Part shown: positions 22,680 to 34,193 of the stretch, piece after piece
Layout of the letters: each line of letters begins with the position of its first letter
Position numbering within the stretch: position 1 is the first letter of the stretch
Source: Ananas comosus
Lineage: Eukaryota > Streptophyta > Magnoliopsida > Poales > Bromeliaceae
NCBI RefSeq assembly: GCF_001540865.1
Contig: NC_033629.1
Coordinates: forward strand, 4,700,905-4,764,904
Direction of reading: 5' to 3'
DNA: 64,000 bases
Position numbers and translations under genes: made by a program
Notes under the pieces: generated by a model
The model's database searches: none
What the model saw: only the letters and a program-made list of their open reading frames with translations
Told to the model about the DNA's origin: nothing

Positions 22680-23080
22680 TATCGTGATCGTTTTACGACC
22701 ACTTCTAACAACCTGCTTTTCACTCTGAGCATCATCTCGCTAGCCAATCACCGGTTCATATCCGTGTACCTGGATCATCACGGAGTTTAACTCCACCCGC
22801 TTAGCACGGGCACACCGGCCACACGTATCCGTCCCAACGGATTAACATTATGTGACTTGAAAACGTTTAACGCTTCAAGCTCACACACCTTACCACACAC
22901 CCAGTGAGGATGTACAAGATTTTCCAATCTTGTTCACAAACCTGTTCAAACTCTCACTAACCTTACGTTTTTTATTCTTTTACGTAACTGGACGCTTTAA
23001 AGTCGTAAAAGACGAACGACATGGCCATGTCGGTAATGGAACATGGCCATGTTCGACCGTCTAAGCACCGTCGAACCCAT
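22680..23080. repeat. Copy C outer segment with palindromes; gene 3 deleted
   Basis: ACATTATGTGACTTG and AACGTTTAACGCTTCAAGCT (about 22848-22885) match the segment beyond gene 3 in copy A (11467-11505) and A-prime (about 12215-12255). The palindromes ACATGGCCATGT at 23020 and GAACATGGCCATGTTC at 23039 follow at the matching place. Gene 3 itself is missing, so this copy has an internal deletion. Confidence 0.6.
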
Positions 23081-23620
23081 AAAACCATTAAAGTGTAACC
23101 TATGGATGGATAAACTAGGGTCGTGCCGAGACCCTGAAGTCACCTCATACGTTCTCAAGACCCTTTCGAAGAGAAGGGAAGAAGAGAGAGAGAGAGATCC
23201 CAAAAAGAGAGAGATGCAGCTCAAGCGGCTAAAGCGAGCAAAAGCAGCGGCGCACGCAAGAAGCGATAAACTTGTTTAACTCAAATGACTTATTCATGAA
23301 CAGTAATATGCAATAAAAAAAAAAAAGAGAGAGAGAAATAATACATATTCATCCGACATAGAAGGAGAGGAATCTGCATTAACAGCTTCAATTAGACAAT
23401 TCGAAAGTTTTATCCGATGACTCCATTTTGCCATTCTGTATCGAAAAAATCTCCTAATATCATCTATAGTCTTCTCGAAAGAGGATAAAAGAGGGCCTTA
23501 GACCAAGAATAGTCTCTTTCCTTTTATATAAATAAATAAAATTAGAAAGAGTTCAGAAATTTTGGGATGATATTGGCTATGATAATAATAAAAAGACTCA
23601 CTTTCTAAAGCAAAGCTTTC
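23081..23620. other. Flank without recognised genes
   Basis: Contains a GAGAGA tract (about 23185-23215) and otherwise AT-rich DNA with stops in all frames. Confidence 0.4.
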
Positions 23621-24110
23621 TATCCTCCTTTAGGCTATCAACGAAGCTTTAATAACCAAGAGGTCTTGGCTTTTATTACATGCATACCATTATTTATTTG
23701 AAGTTTGATAACTAAGAGGTCATTGCTAGCTTTTATTACATGCATACCACTATTTTGTATTTGGGAGGTGAGAGAGGAGCAGTTTTGGGAGATGAGAAGG
23801 TAGTAGTTTTGGGGATTCATTTAGTTTTATTTCTTTTATTATGTTATATGCATGGAGTTACATGCTTATATATTTATATTTCAAAACAGTTTTGGGAAAT
23901 GAAGAGGTAGTAGTTTTGGGATTCATATAGTTTTTTTTTTTTATAAAACTTTTATTATGTTATATGTATGGAGTTACATGTATATATATATATATTTATA
24001 TTTCAAACCATTATTAAAAACTTTTATTATGTTATATGCATGGAGTGACATGCATATATATATTTATATTTCAAATCATCATTAAAAAATATGAAAAATC
24101 TAAAAAAAGG
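23620..24110. repeat. Short tandem duplications, AT-rich
   Basis: AGCTTTTATTACATGCATACC-type units occur twice (about 23668 and 23730). TTTTGGGAGATGA followed by AGGTAGTAGTTTTGGG occurs twice (about 23783 and 23888). TTTTATTATGTTATATGCAT with GGAGT-ACATG occurs three times (about 23835, 23947 and 24017). No coding capacity. Confidence 0.7.
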
Positions 24111-24275
24111 AGAGCTTGCCATGTCATCATTCTTATTGGGGATTCATATAGAGTTATAGATTAATTGAATAGTATGATCTAACGGATGAAAATGATCAAA
24201 GGGGTAGATCTAACGGTAGAAAACTCGATATCACCAACGCTTGGTATTATCGATAGTATAGTAACCGAACTCTAT

Positions 24276-25089
24276 GGGTGTGTTTGGTTCGAAGTCGGAG
24301 TCGGAATCGGAATCGGAATCGAAATAAGCTGGAATCGAAATCGGAATGACTCATTACCTAATTCTGTTTGGTTCATCACCTGAATCGGAATCGGAATAAA
24401 TCATTCCTATTATCAGTGTTTGGTTTAAGTGGATATAAAAACATAATCAAATTAATATACTAACATTATCTTTATAATATATTAATTTAAATTCAAATTA
24501 AATGTTAAATATTAAATATTTACATCAAAATTTTGAAATAATGTCAAAATTTTAAATCTATTTTTTTTAAAAAAATTAAACTTTGAAGTTGAGTGGATAA
24601 TTCAAAATATGAAACTAAATTTTGATTTATTCAAATTCAAACTTAAAATTATAATTTTAATTTTAATTTTAATTCATAAATTTAATTTAAGTTTGAAATA
24701 AGATTTGAATGAACTTTATATAAATTAAAATTTAATTTAAATTCAAATTCATAAGTTAGATTCGAAATACTTGATTAAATTTTAATTTTTAATTTAAGTT
24801 CAAATTAAAATTTAAAATTATATATTTAATTTTTAAATTTTAACTCATATTTTAATTAAAAAAGTTGAAAAAATAAATTTAATCCGAATAAATATCTATT
24901 CCGTCCGGATTCAACTTTCAATCCGGCCTTTTAGGCCGGATTGAAAAAAGGGTGATTGAGCGATTCCCATTCCACTCGGGAATCAGAATGGGAATGGGAA
25001 TGGGACTCCCACGTACCAAACACCCATAAATGGATTCACTCATTCTCATTCCGATTTCATGGTAAAAAAAAAGCGAACCAAACACGCCC
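24276..25089. mobile_element. PIF/Harbinger-type MITE (814 bp)
   Basis: Terminal inverted repeats are GGGTGTGTTTGGTTCG (24276-24291) and, on the other strand, GGGCGTGTTTGGTTCG (ending 25089), one mismatch in 16. TAT flanks each side (24273-24275 and 25090-25092), a 3-bp duplication. Subterminal GGAATCGGAATCGGAAT and GAATGGGAATGGGAAT stretches and an AT-rich core (24430-24890) complete it. No transposase is encoded. GGGNNTGTTTGGTT ends are common among plant Harbinger-type MITEs; the superfamily call is an inference. Confidence 0.8.
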
Positions 25090-25092
25090 TAT

Positions 25093-26376
25093 ATATATTT
25101 CTTTGTTAGTTGACCAGTTAAAACTAACTTTTCTTTTACTCTTAAATAAATATATCTTTAATCATATTTAATAGCATTTATTAATTTTAATATTTTTATT
25201 CCGATGTTTACGTCATTCCACGTGAACATATTTAAATTATAAAAACACTTTTAATAAAAGTTTTTTTGTTTTCTAGGCAGGCAATCTAAACGCTTGCCTA
25301 ACGTGGTCACGCAATTCGTGCTGTCTCTGTAGTTTGTTTGTTAAAACGAAGCGGACCAAACCAACGTCTAAGCACTACTTTGGGTAGGAGAGAGGTTTAG
25401 ACGTTTTGGTGTGTGCGTGTATGTATATATTTTATGTACATATAGGTCAATAGAGTTTTAGACACGCAGTTTAGATTTTAGGTAATCGCGGTTTCCCAGT
25501 TCCTATCAGCTTGGTAACTTTTGCTCGATAACCTTGCCTCAGGCTATGCGCAGTCTTCGGTAGAGATGAATAACCGGAGAGGTTTTTAGGCGTAATGATA
25601 AATGAAATTCACTTTTTATTTCTAGCGCATTTTAGAGGTAAGATTAAGCAAAAGAGGGCTTTGAATTGCTCATGAAAACATTAATTTTATGTGTGTTTTT
25701 GTATCAGTCGTCTCTCAAATTGATATGACGGTTTAAGAGTCAGGAATATTACTCTGTTGTCTCGGTGAACGTTTAATCACGTTCAAAAAAAAAAAAAAAT
25801 CAACCTAATTAACAATATAATAAAAATAATCTAATAACATAATACTTTTAATAACATTTGTAACTACCTACGTCTGAGAGAACTTGTTTTAACTATCTCA
25901 AGAGAACTTAACTAACTAACTAACAAAAAAAGAGTAGTATCAAATCAAATAATCTTTATACTCGAGTTGGCAACGTTAAATTATGTGGGCAACGAAAATA
26001 TCAAAATATTAAAAAACTACGAAGCTTTAAAAAATACGGGATTAATCCATCAAAGGAGCGTTGCAAAAAGATGTAATCTACAAAAAGTTCATAACAAATC
26101 GAAAAAACGAGTACTATAAACGTTATTGACAATATGTTATATGTTAGAAATACAACAACTGATAAACGCACGAATACGAGGAAGATTACTAAAACTATCA
26201 AACTATAAAACATCCGTAAAACCAACTAACGTCAAATTCAACTAAAAAGAGAAGTACCAAAGTGTATAAGTAAGGAAACAACGTAACTAGTTTTCAGAAT
26301 ATGAAAATACGAAGAAAGAAAAATTTTAAATCAAAACGAAAAAGACCTGTCCGCAAAAACGAACGAAAAAATCAAA

Positions 26377-26410
<34 letters not shown>

Positions 26411-27640
26411 GAACGATGACAACATATAGTAAACAGAAAGATAAAAAAGAATGAATACACTGAGAACGATAAGGAAGTGGTAAACCACATTCTTACAAAC
26501 ACTTCAAACTAAATATGCGACTAGATTTTTCTAAGTACTCATAGATATATCATTTTTTGACGATACAAAAATAAAAATGATATGCATAAACTAAAGAAGA
26601 AAAAAAAGGAGTATTAAAACGAAAATAAGAGAAGAATCTTAACTCCATAATTTTTCTTTAACTTCATCTCAATCCTAAAAAAAAAAGTAATTTTTATTGT
26701 AATGTTCATTTTATTTTGTTTTTTTTTAAAGTTTGAGATGTTATGATAGTTCCTTTATTTTCGACAACCGCAGGATATAACGATCCCAACAACTAAAAGG
26801 ATAGTTCCCGAAACGTTTAGGGAAACGGCCTAAAGTTGTTCTTCTCAATATTCGGTTCATTCCGTTAACAGGTCTCGTGTTTCCTGTAGTTCTTGAAAAA
26901 CTAAGACTTTTTCTATTATTTGTAAAACGTTAAAAGATGGTTAAATAATAACAGGATAAAATGATATGGTTTAATCCGTTTTTCCATCTTAAAGAAAAGT
27001 TGATAGACATGTGTGATCCAAACCCACAACATAAAATGGTCGAGCGAACCGTAAAAAATAAAGAAAGTATACAAAGTGATTATAGATCTTGAGGAAATTA
27101 CACTGTGTATTTAGTTATTTCTAAAGTATCATTCCGAAAACTTTTCACTAAAGAAGACGAAATAATCCTAATATGAGAAAGTAGGAGTATTAATCTCAAA
27201 AAGTATAAACACAAAAATAAAAATAATTAATGAACTTATTTATATACGATGTAACTATAAACACATCGTATAAAGGTAAACTTCAAAAACATTAAGACAT
27301 TCAACTTTTAAGGATGGGTCTGAAATTTGTTCCTTCGTTAACAGCTCGATTAATTTTCTTCAATTGTCTCGTGACGTTAACGTCTACACTACAAGTTACA
27401 TCCAAATAAAGAAAAAAAAAAAACAGCAAAGGTTTTCTTACTGTTATATAAACAAATTACAATAAGAAAACTTAAGAAACAATTTAATCACAAGAGAAAT
27501 AATATAATTAAAGGATTGTTTGAATACTTTTTACTCACTAATGATAAAACTAGAATCAACGTCCTACTTCAATGTGGAAGATTCTTAAATAAGGTAACTA
27601 AAGTAAAGAAACAACAACCTCAATTTAGTGTTTCATTTTA
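25093..27640. other. AT-rich intergenic DNA
   Basis: No gene was recognised. Poly(A) tracts occur at about 25787-25800 and 26376-26409, and an A-rich tract at 27411-27423. A (GTGT/ATAT) stretch lies at 25410-25440. Stops are frequent in all frames. Confidence 0.4.
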
Positions 27641-27649
27641 ATAGTTCTC

Positions 27650-28347
27650 GTGACTAATTCAACAGTATAACGTAGTTGTTCAATTTATATTATATGTTCA
27701 ATAACTCAGACCACTTTTTAATTTAAAAATGTTAAATCGCCGTTCAGAATAATTTTATTTTTATTTATCGACTTTGATTGATAAAATGAAAGTTTAAAAT
27801 TTGTACCGGCAACATATAAGGAAGTATGAAAAAAAAGTTAAAGAAAACATAAGGCATGATTAAGACATCACCATATTAGTAAAACTACAGGTAAACGTTC
27901 AGAATATTAGTAACTAAAATTCTCTTTAGACTAAACCTAGTCCTTTCTCTTATCCTGCCTATTTAAAAAAATATACTAATCAATTTACACTTAAACTTGG
28001 ATAAGTTTAAAAGGAAAACAATAAACAATAAGAAGAAAGCGTTTTAAAGTTTATAAAAAAGTTCTATAGATACGTAGTTTAAAAGAAGAGGATATCAAAA
28101 AAGCAAAACAAGAGAAAGAAACAAGAGGTAACCCAACATAAGAGTAAGATTTTGTAAAATTATATAAAAAATATAAAAATTGGTTAGTTTACACCAATAT
28201 AAGATAACAAAGAATAAATATAAAAACAAATAAATAAATTTAACATTTAAAAATCATACTATTTAAACAAAAACAAACAAATATAATAAGTATTTAAAGT
28301 AATACTGTTAAGGATAAGCAGCGTAGCGCGCCCGAAGATGTGATCAT
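27650..28347. repeat. Dispersed repeat, copy 2, with GC-rich end
   Basis: Homologous to 3530-4020 over its length in the same orientation, with about 75-80 percent identity by eye. The GC-rich terminal block is at 28311-28335 (GCGTAGCGCGCCCGAAGATG), followed by TGATCAT. Confidence 0.6.
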
Positions 28348-28416
28348 AGATAATGAGAAATACTTAAGGGTTACGAAATTCGACTACACAGTATTGGAGG
28401 ATTAAAACTTTTTTTT

Positions 28417-28775
28417 AAAATAAATCTTACTCGGTAAAATAAGAGAGAGAGTTAAATGCAGAAAAGTAGAGGTAGTAAATTAAAAATAAATCTTACTCGG
28501 TAAAATGAGAGAAAGAGAGTTGTATGTAGAGAAGTAGAGGGGGTAAATTAAAAATAAATCTTACTCGGTAAAATGAGAGAAAGAGAGTTGTATGTAGAGA
28601 AGTAGAGGGGGTAAATTAAAAATAAATCTTACTCGGTAAAATGAGAGAGAAAAAGTTGTATGTAGAGGAGTAGAAGGGGTAAAATAAGAGAGAGAGTTGT
28701 ATGCAGAGAAGTAAAGAGGGTAAATTAAAAATAAATCTTATTCAGTAAAATGAGAGAGAGAGAGAGAGAGAGGTA
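28417..28775. repeat. 66-68 bp minisatellite, five units
   Basis: Units begin TAAATCTTACTCGGTAAAAT at 28421, 28487, 28555 and 28623, with a final diverged one at 28733 after a truncated unit. Each unit contains a short GAGA tract and GTAGAGG. The third and fourth units are nearly identical, which suggests recent expansion. Confidence 0.9.
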
Positions 28776-28892
28776 GCAGAGAGGTAGCAACCCAAATATA
28801 GACGACGGATGTCACTCTCTGAAAGCCATCTACATGGTTTACTCTATATGTTTTTTTATAAATTATAAAATAATAATAATTAATGATGATGT

Positions 28893-28935
28893 CAAAGATG
28901 GGCGACGTGTCGTGCTCGGAGAAGTGATCATTAAT
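28893..28935. repeat. Third copy of the GC-rich terminal block
   Basis: AAAGATGGGCGACGTGTCGT, then GAGAAGTGATCATTA, matches the ends of the dispersed repeats at 3985-4020 and 28311-28347. The body to its left is not clearly related. Confidence 0.5.
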
Positions 28936-29199
28936 ATTATCACGTTATCTAGAAATAAAAGAAAATAAAATTTAACACATTGTATAAAGAAACAAAAAAA
29001 AAGAGAAAAAAGCGATAAGAAAGTAGAAGGGTTAGAAGAAGAAGAAAAGAAAAGAGGGAGAGGGGGTGGTTATTAAAGTAAAGGGAGAAAATAGTGTACG
29101 TCCTCACATCTCAGGTGGGGCTGCTGCACTAGTAGTAGTAGTATGAGAGACGCACGAGGTCGGAGTGTTCCTAGTTTTACTGTTGGATTTTCCCCGTGA

Positions 29200-30480
29200 T
29201 GATCTTTTAATCAGTAATCATTGTAAATAAATACGACGATTTTCTAGTTGCTTACAGCAGTTTTCAAAATTATCGTATACTATGGTTTATGACAGATACA
29301 GTTTTAACGATTTTTATAATCGTCGTGAATATTACTTACGGCGGTTACATTTAACAGTAATCCTTGTACGGCGATTTTCTCTAATTTACAATTAAAATTC
29401 AACAAATAATCACGTACCGTGTATTTTTATTACGGTGATTATATTTATAGATTAAAATCTTTGAGTTTAAAATTTTATATGTTTATAGATTAAAAATCCT
29501 GAGTGTGAAATTTTAAAACTAAAATAAAATCTAAGTTAAAATTTATAAAAACTCTCTTTCCATCGTACGATGCGCGAAGAAAATAAAAAAATCTTTATTT
29601 GAATCGACTTTTACACTTAATTAATCCTAAGCTTGAACTCTGGACCCCATGGGTGGTGGTTCAGGAAACGGTGAATGCGGTCTCTGATAGTTAATATATA
29701 TAAATTTAAAAAAATTTAAAATTCAGAAGTTAAAATTCTAAAATTTAAAATTTAAAATTTAAAAATTTTAAAATTTAAGATTTAAATCTATGATTTAAAT
29801 TTAAAAATAAAAATTTATAGTTTAAAATTCAAAGTTTTAAACATCAAAATTTAAAATTTAAATTTTAAATTTTATGTAAATTTTAAAATTTTTGATTTTT
29901 GATTTTTAATTTTAAAATTTAAAATTTAAAATTTTAAAATTTTAAAATTTAAAATTTAATATTCAAATTAAAAATTTTAATATTCAAAGCTTAAAAATTT
30001 GAAATTAAAGTTTTAAAAATTAAGATTCATTTTTATCCTATATAATTATTAATATATAACTAATCATTGCTATAAATCGTTATTTACGACGATGAAATAA
30101 TGTAAATCGCGGTAAGTGATTAAATGAGAAGATTAAATAGGATAAACGACCATTTAATAGTTTAAATCGCTGTTAATATTTCATTATAACAATTTATATA
30201 ATTAATTGTACTGAATTTATTTATAACGCCTTATTTACAGCGTCATAAATCGTTATTCGTGACGATGAAACAATGTAAATCATAGTAAAAAATATTTTAC
30301 AACTTTTAAAGTCGCCGTAAGTGATTAAATGCGACGATTAAATATGATAAAACGTTGTAATTATTATTTAATGAAGATTTAATAATTTAGATCACTATTA
30401 ATAGTTCATTACAACAATTTATATAATTAATCATACTAAATTTATTAACAACACCTCATTTACGGTGATTCAGTACTTAA
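29200..30480. repeat. ACGACGATTT-type subterminal repeats and a tandem duplication
   Basis: Short motifs such as TACGACGATTTT, TACGGCGATTTTC and AATCGTCGT recur at 29235-29400. At about 30062 and 30245 two units of about 180-230 bases begin AAATCGTTATTYRYGACGAT followed by GAAAYAATGTAAATC. Such repeats usually lie near transposon ends (CACTA or Mutator-like), but no terminal CACTA or TIR was found. From 29690 to 30020 the sequence is almost pure A/T (AAAATTTAAAATT-like). Confidence 0.5.
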
Positions 30481-32057
30481 ACAATATCATCCCCCACTTA
30501 ATCTAAAGATTTTATTTTTACGTTATTTTAGTTTAGGTTCTTTAGGCATTATTTATTTTTACTCTTCTCAACCTCTTTAACTTTGAGTTTCTTCGTTCGC
30601 TAGTTAAACAGAACTCCAAGCTGTCAAACGGATGTAGGGACGACTGAAGAGTTGTATTCTCTTATAATCTAGATGTTAACTACTATGAAAACACCTGTTC
30701 ATGACGGTCTGGAAATATGATTCTTGAGAATAAGCGTGTTCTTCTAGAGTGCTAATATGAAAGAAAAGAGAAAAAATATTTAAATAGAGTGATGTTATAA
30801 GTGAGATCGAATCTCTCTCATTTCTCAATCCTCATAACCTATGACAATTAATGTTCGAGTCTCTATATCTAAACTTGGTAGTTTCGGGGAGATATCATCG
30901 GTTTTAAGTTTTTGGTCAGTAAAGTTGTTAATACTCGAAAATCCGCGGGATTATCCAAAGCCCCGCGAGTGAAGACGTTATTATGTTACGGTTGTAAAAT
31001 TTTAACGTGGAGTCTCATAAAAATCTGCAGGTCTTATCCAAAGTTCGTGGGCCAAAACCGTTGTTGGAGAATAGATGAGACGTGTCACTTTTTGGTTATA
31101 CGTTGAAAACTTTAAGTTCGTGGGTTTAGTAGGTTTTGACAACTTTAGTTCTAAAGCCAAGAATTGTCACTCGGATTTTGTGCGTTTGAACAAAATTTAA
31201 GTTTAAAATCCTAACTCGCGGGTCCTGGTGAACGCCTGCGTGAATGGTACCCAAGCCCGCCGATCAAGGTTCTCAAGCCTAAAGAAGATGGATAGGCCTG
31301 CAGGCTTTGTAATTAGACACGGTGTTTGTGAAGACTTACGTGTAAGCCGTTTAGGTCTAGGATCGACCTACCTAGATTTCAGTCTTATACATGTATAGGA
31401 TGGAGGCCCTCAAACCAGATATTGAACTTTGGAGATTAGACGACTTTAAATTGGAATTTGTTTAAACCTACAAAAATCTTTTTAGAAAAAAAACCTAAAT
31501 TCTTTAATAGTAAATACCTAAAAAATCAAATATTTAACGTTATCTTATCCTGAATGGTTCGGCAAGTTAAACCTTAGCTTGAACCGGACTCAACCTTTAA
31601 ACCGGGCTAGTTCAAGCCGACTTAATTAAGTGTTGAGTTTGAATTTGTTTGAAAATCTGAGTTTTAAATTGAAGTTCGGTTCAAACTTGTTGTCGTTTTG
31701 AGTTTATCGCCTTAGGTGATGTAATGGTCATTTTTAAGAGGATATTACATAAAGTTACATAAATCTTAACTTATTCTAAAAAGTCAAATTAATAGATAAC
31801 AGAATTGAAGAACTTGTTCTGATTAAAAAAAAGAAAATCCATTTATCTTATTGCTTAGTTCTAATCAACCAAAAAGTCGTATATTGGCTGTCTAACCAAA
31901 CCACACAATCAAACAACCAGGAAGACGCCTGTAGGGCTGGTATGGTATTTTTCCTTTTGTGTTCCCTTATTTTTACCCGAAAAAGTATAAATCGGGGGAG
32001 TTTTTATTTTTATAAATGTTTATTGGGATTGTTTAAATATAAACATATATAACCAGG
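30481..32057. other. Intergenic DNA, no recognised gene
   Basis: The longest open run (30912-31106, 64 codons) has no recognisable domain. No structure stood out. Confidence 0.4.
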
Positions 32058-32065
32058 AGAGGAAT

Positions 32066-32661
32066 ATCCCTACGTTTCCCCCGACTAGACCCCCACCCTC
32101 GGGCGGGGCGGAGGGCGGGGCTCTGATCGTTTTAGGGCGGGGCGGAGGACAGGGCATATGCACTACCCAATTTTTAAAGTAAGGTATTAGGTGGGGCGGA
32201 GCATTGACGGAGGGCGGCCGCGGGGCTTAGGCGGGGCGGTTGATTATAAAAAATATTTTAATATTATAATAATTATAAAACATTTTATATTTTATTATTA
32301 AAAATTATTATAATATATATTAAATTGTTATAGTTAATATTTTTAGTTTTTATAATTAGTTTTAAGTTTTGTTTTAAGTTTTTAAAGTTTATGTAATCTT
32401 TACTCTCATGATTGAATAAATATAAAACTTGAAAAAACATTTATGTAATAAAAAATCTTTATAAAAAAATTTTATATTTACTAAAAGCCCCGCCTAAGCC
32501 CCGCCCAGTTTTAAAAAGGGCAAAAGACGGGGTTTAGGCAGAGCTTAGCATTTTAAGTGGGGCAAAGGGCGGGGCTTAGGTAAATAAAAGAGGGTAAATG
32601 ACGAGGGTAGCCCCGCCTAACCCCGTCCTCGAGGTGGTTGGGCCTAGGCAAACGTAGGGAT
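32066..32661. mobile_element. hAT-type MITE (596 bp) with exact 8-bp target duplication
   Basis: AGAGGAAT occurs immediately left (32058-32065) and right (32662-32669). The element begins ATCCCTACGTTT and ends AAACGTAGGGAT, perfect 12-base inverted ends. Next to each end is a GC-rich subterminal region of repeated GGGCGGGGC / GCCCCGCCT motifs in opposite orientation, around an AT-rich core. It is non-coding. An 8-bp duplication is diagnostic of the hAT superfamily. Confidence 0.9.
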
Positions 32662-33266
32662 AGAGGAATGGTGCGCTCACGATGCAATCGTTAAAATTCA
32701 ACTTGTGCCAATAATATAAGTGTAAAATCTGGTAAAAAATTTAATCTCCGTTATTTTTTATGTTTTTCTTTGTGCCGCACATGTTGAATTTTTACGGTGT
32801 ATCCGCAAGCGCAACATTTTTCTCCCGATAATACGTTTATATTTAAACAATCCGAGAAACATTTTTTTTTCAAAACTCCCCGGATGTATGATTTTTTTTT
32901 CGTGTTATTTTTATTTCCTATTAACGTATACACAGAGAAGTTTCGATTATTGAACGTATAAATAAAGATGTTTTAAAATAATAATATATATACTTCAAAG
33001 TTAATAGTTATAGCGAGATTGGCTGGCAGGGATCTCGTTTACCGTTTCTCAAACTACCAACCATGGGCTCCAGGGTTCAAGCTTAGGATTAACTAAGTTT
33101 AAAGGTCGATTCAAACAAAGATTTATTTTATTTGCTTCGTCCATCGCACGATGAATAGAGAGTTTCTTTTTATATAGCGAGATTTCGTAGTTTTATACGT
33201 TTAAATAGAGATGTACAACTGGTATAAATCAACCAACAATTTAAAAATAGCAGACTTGACAATATA

Positions 33267-33805
33267 GACCTNTAGTATACTATTATGAGTATTGGAGCTC
33301 TCGTACTCATAAGTTGTTTTCGATAATGAAGCTTCCGAATCGACGATCCACTCCATTAAATATGATCTAGAGTATTTGAAACTTCTAGAAAATAAATTTC
33401 GTAAATTTTTAAAATAATAATAAAGTCCATCAAGTGGGCATAAAATGAATGGTCAAAATCGAACGACGTCCTAAAAAAGGATGATCGGATCCTTCAATTT
33501 AAGATCGGAGTTATTGATCTTTATCTATGTAGTGAATAGAATTTTCTATCAAAAATTCAACAAATTCTGATTCTTTTACATCGTTAAATTAGCAAGTATC
33601 CCATACCGGCCGTTAAAAATTGTTAAATTTTTGACCTCTTGATCATAAGGTAAATGATGTCGAAAAATTATAAAATTTGATTTCTAGAAGTTTTAAATGC
33701 TGTAAATAACATTTAACGGTGTAGATCGTCGATTCGGAAGTTCTATCATCGAAAATAACTTATGAGTACGAGGGCGATCGTACTCATAATAGTATAGTAG
33801 CCGGA
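33267..33805. mobile_element. Long foldback MITE
   Basis: The ends are inverted copies of about 90 bases. Left: ACTATTATGAGTA, then CTCGTACTCATAAGTT, then TTCCGAATCGACGATC. Right: the same on the other strand. Pairing continues, weaker, toward the middle. An ambiguous base (33272) falls in the left tip. The core resembles the older element at 2900-3390. There is no clean target duplication because the right side runs into a TA repeat (33812-33829). Confidence 0.75.
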
Positions 33806-34030
33806 CCGTATATATATATATATATATAAAATGTTTTAAAAAACTATATATTCTGTTTTATTTGGACTCCTCGTCCTCATCTTCCACTAACTTTCCGACA
33901 CGTGGCAAAGCTGCAATGCTGTTCGTAGCCGCACACCCTGACACTGCAAGGATCATTTTCATTTTTTCGTCGAACAAATCAAATCCCTCAATCGCTCACA
34001 CAGGGCGAGCAAAAAAGAAGTACAAAAATT

Positions 34031-34037
34031 TATATAG
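34031..34037 (+). promoter_or_regulatory. Likely TATA box of the PP2A gene
   Basis: TATATAG lies 157 bases upstream of the PP2A start codon. Transcription would begin near 34060-34070, giving a leader of about 130 bases that contains a (GA)n run at 34101-34127, a common feature of plant 5' leaders. Confidence 0.5.
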
Positions 34038-34099
34038 AGCCCATCGAAGGGCGCCCGAGGGTTTCCCTTTACTTCCCTCCTCTTCCGAAGCATATTATT

Positions 34100-34100
<1 letters not shown>

Positions 34101-34127
<27 letters not shown>
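34101..34127. repeat. (GA)n microsatellite in the PP2A leader
   Basis: Thirteen perfect GA units directly upstream of the coding start region, likely transcribed. Confidence 0.9.
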
Positions 34128-34130
<3 letters not shown>

Positions 34131-34193
34131 GTTAGGGGTTCGAGATCTGGGGTTAGGGTTTCGCGGGCGTCGCACTGGTTTGGGAGGAAGAAG

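Larger units (their letters stand above)
29550..33160. repeat. Inverted pair of about 150 bp, 3.3 kb apart
   Basis: The segment 29550-29695 is the reverse complement of 33000-33160. Shared text includes TTAATCCTAAGCTTGAACYC, CCCATGG-TGGTGGTT and GAAACGGTRAA. The sequence between holds no recognised transposase and itself contains a younger hAT MITE. The pair could be ends of one large degraded transposon or two separate insertions. Confidence 0.55.

Noticed and set aside
28417..28775. Regular repeats that could suggest a CRISPR-like array
   Set aside because: Units are contiguous with no unique spacers and degrade gradually: a plant minisatellite.
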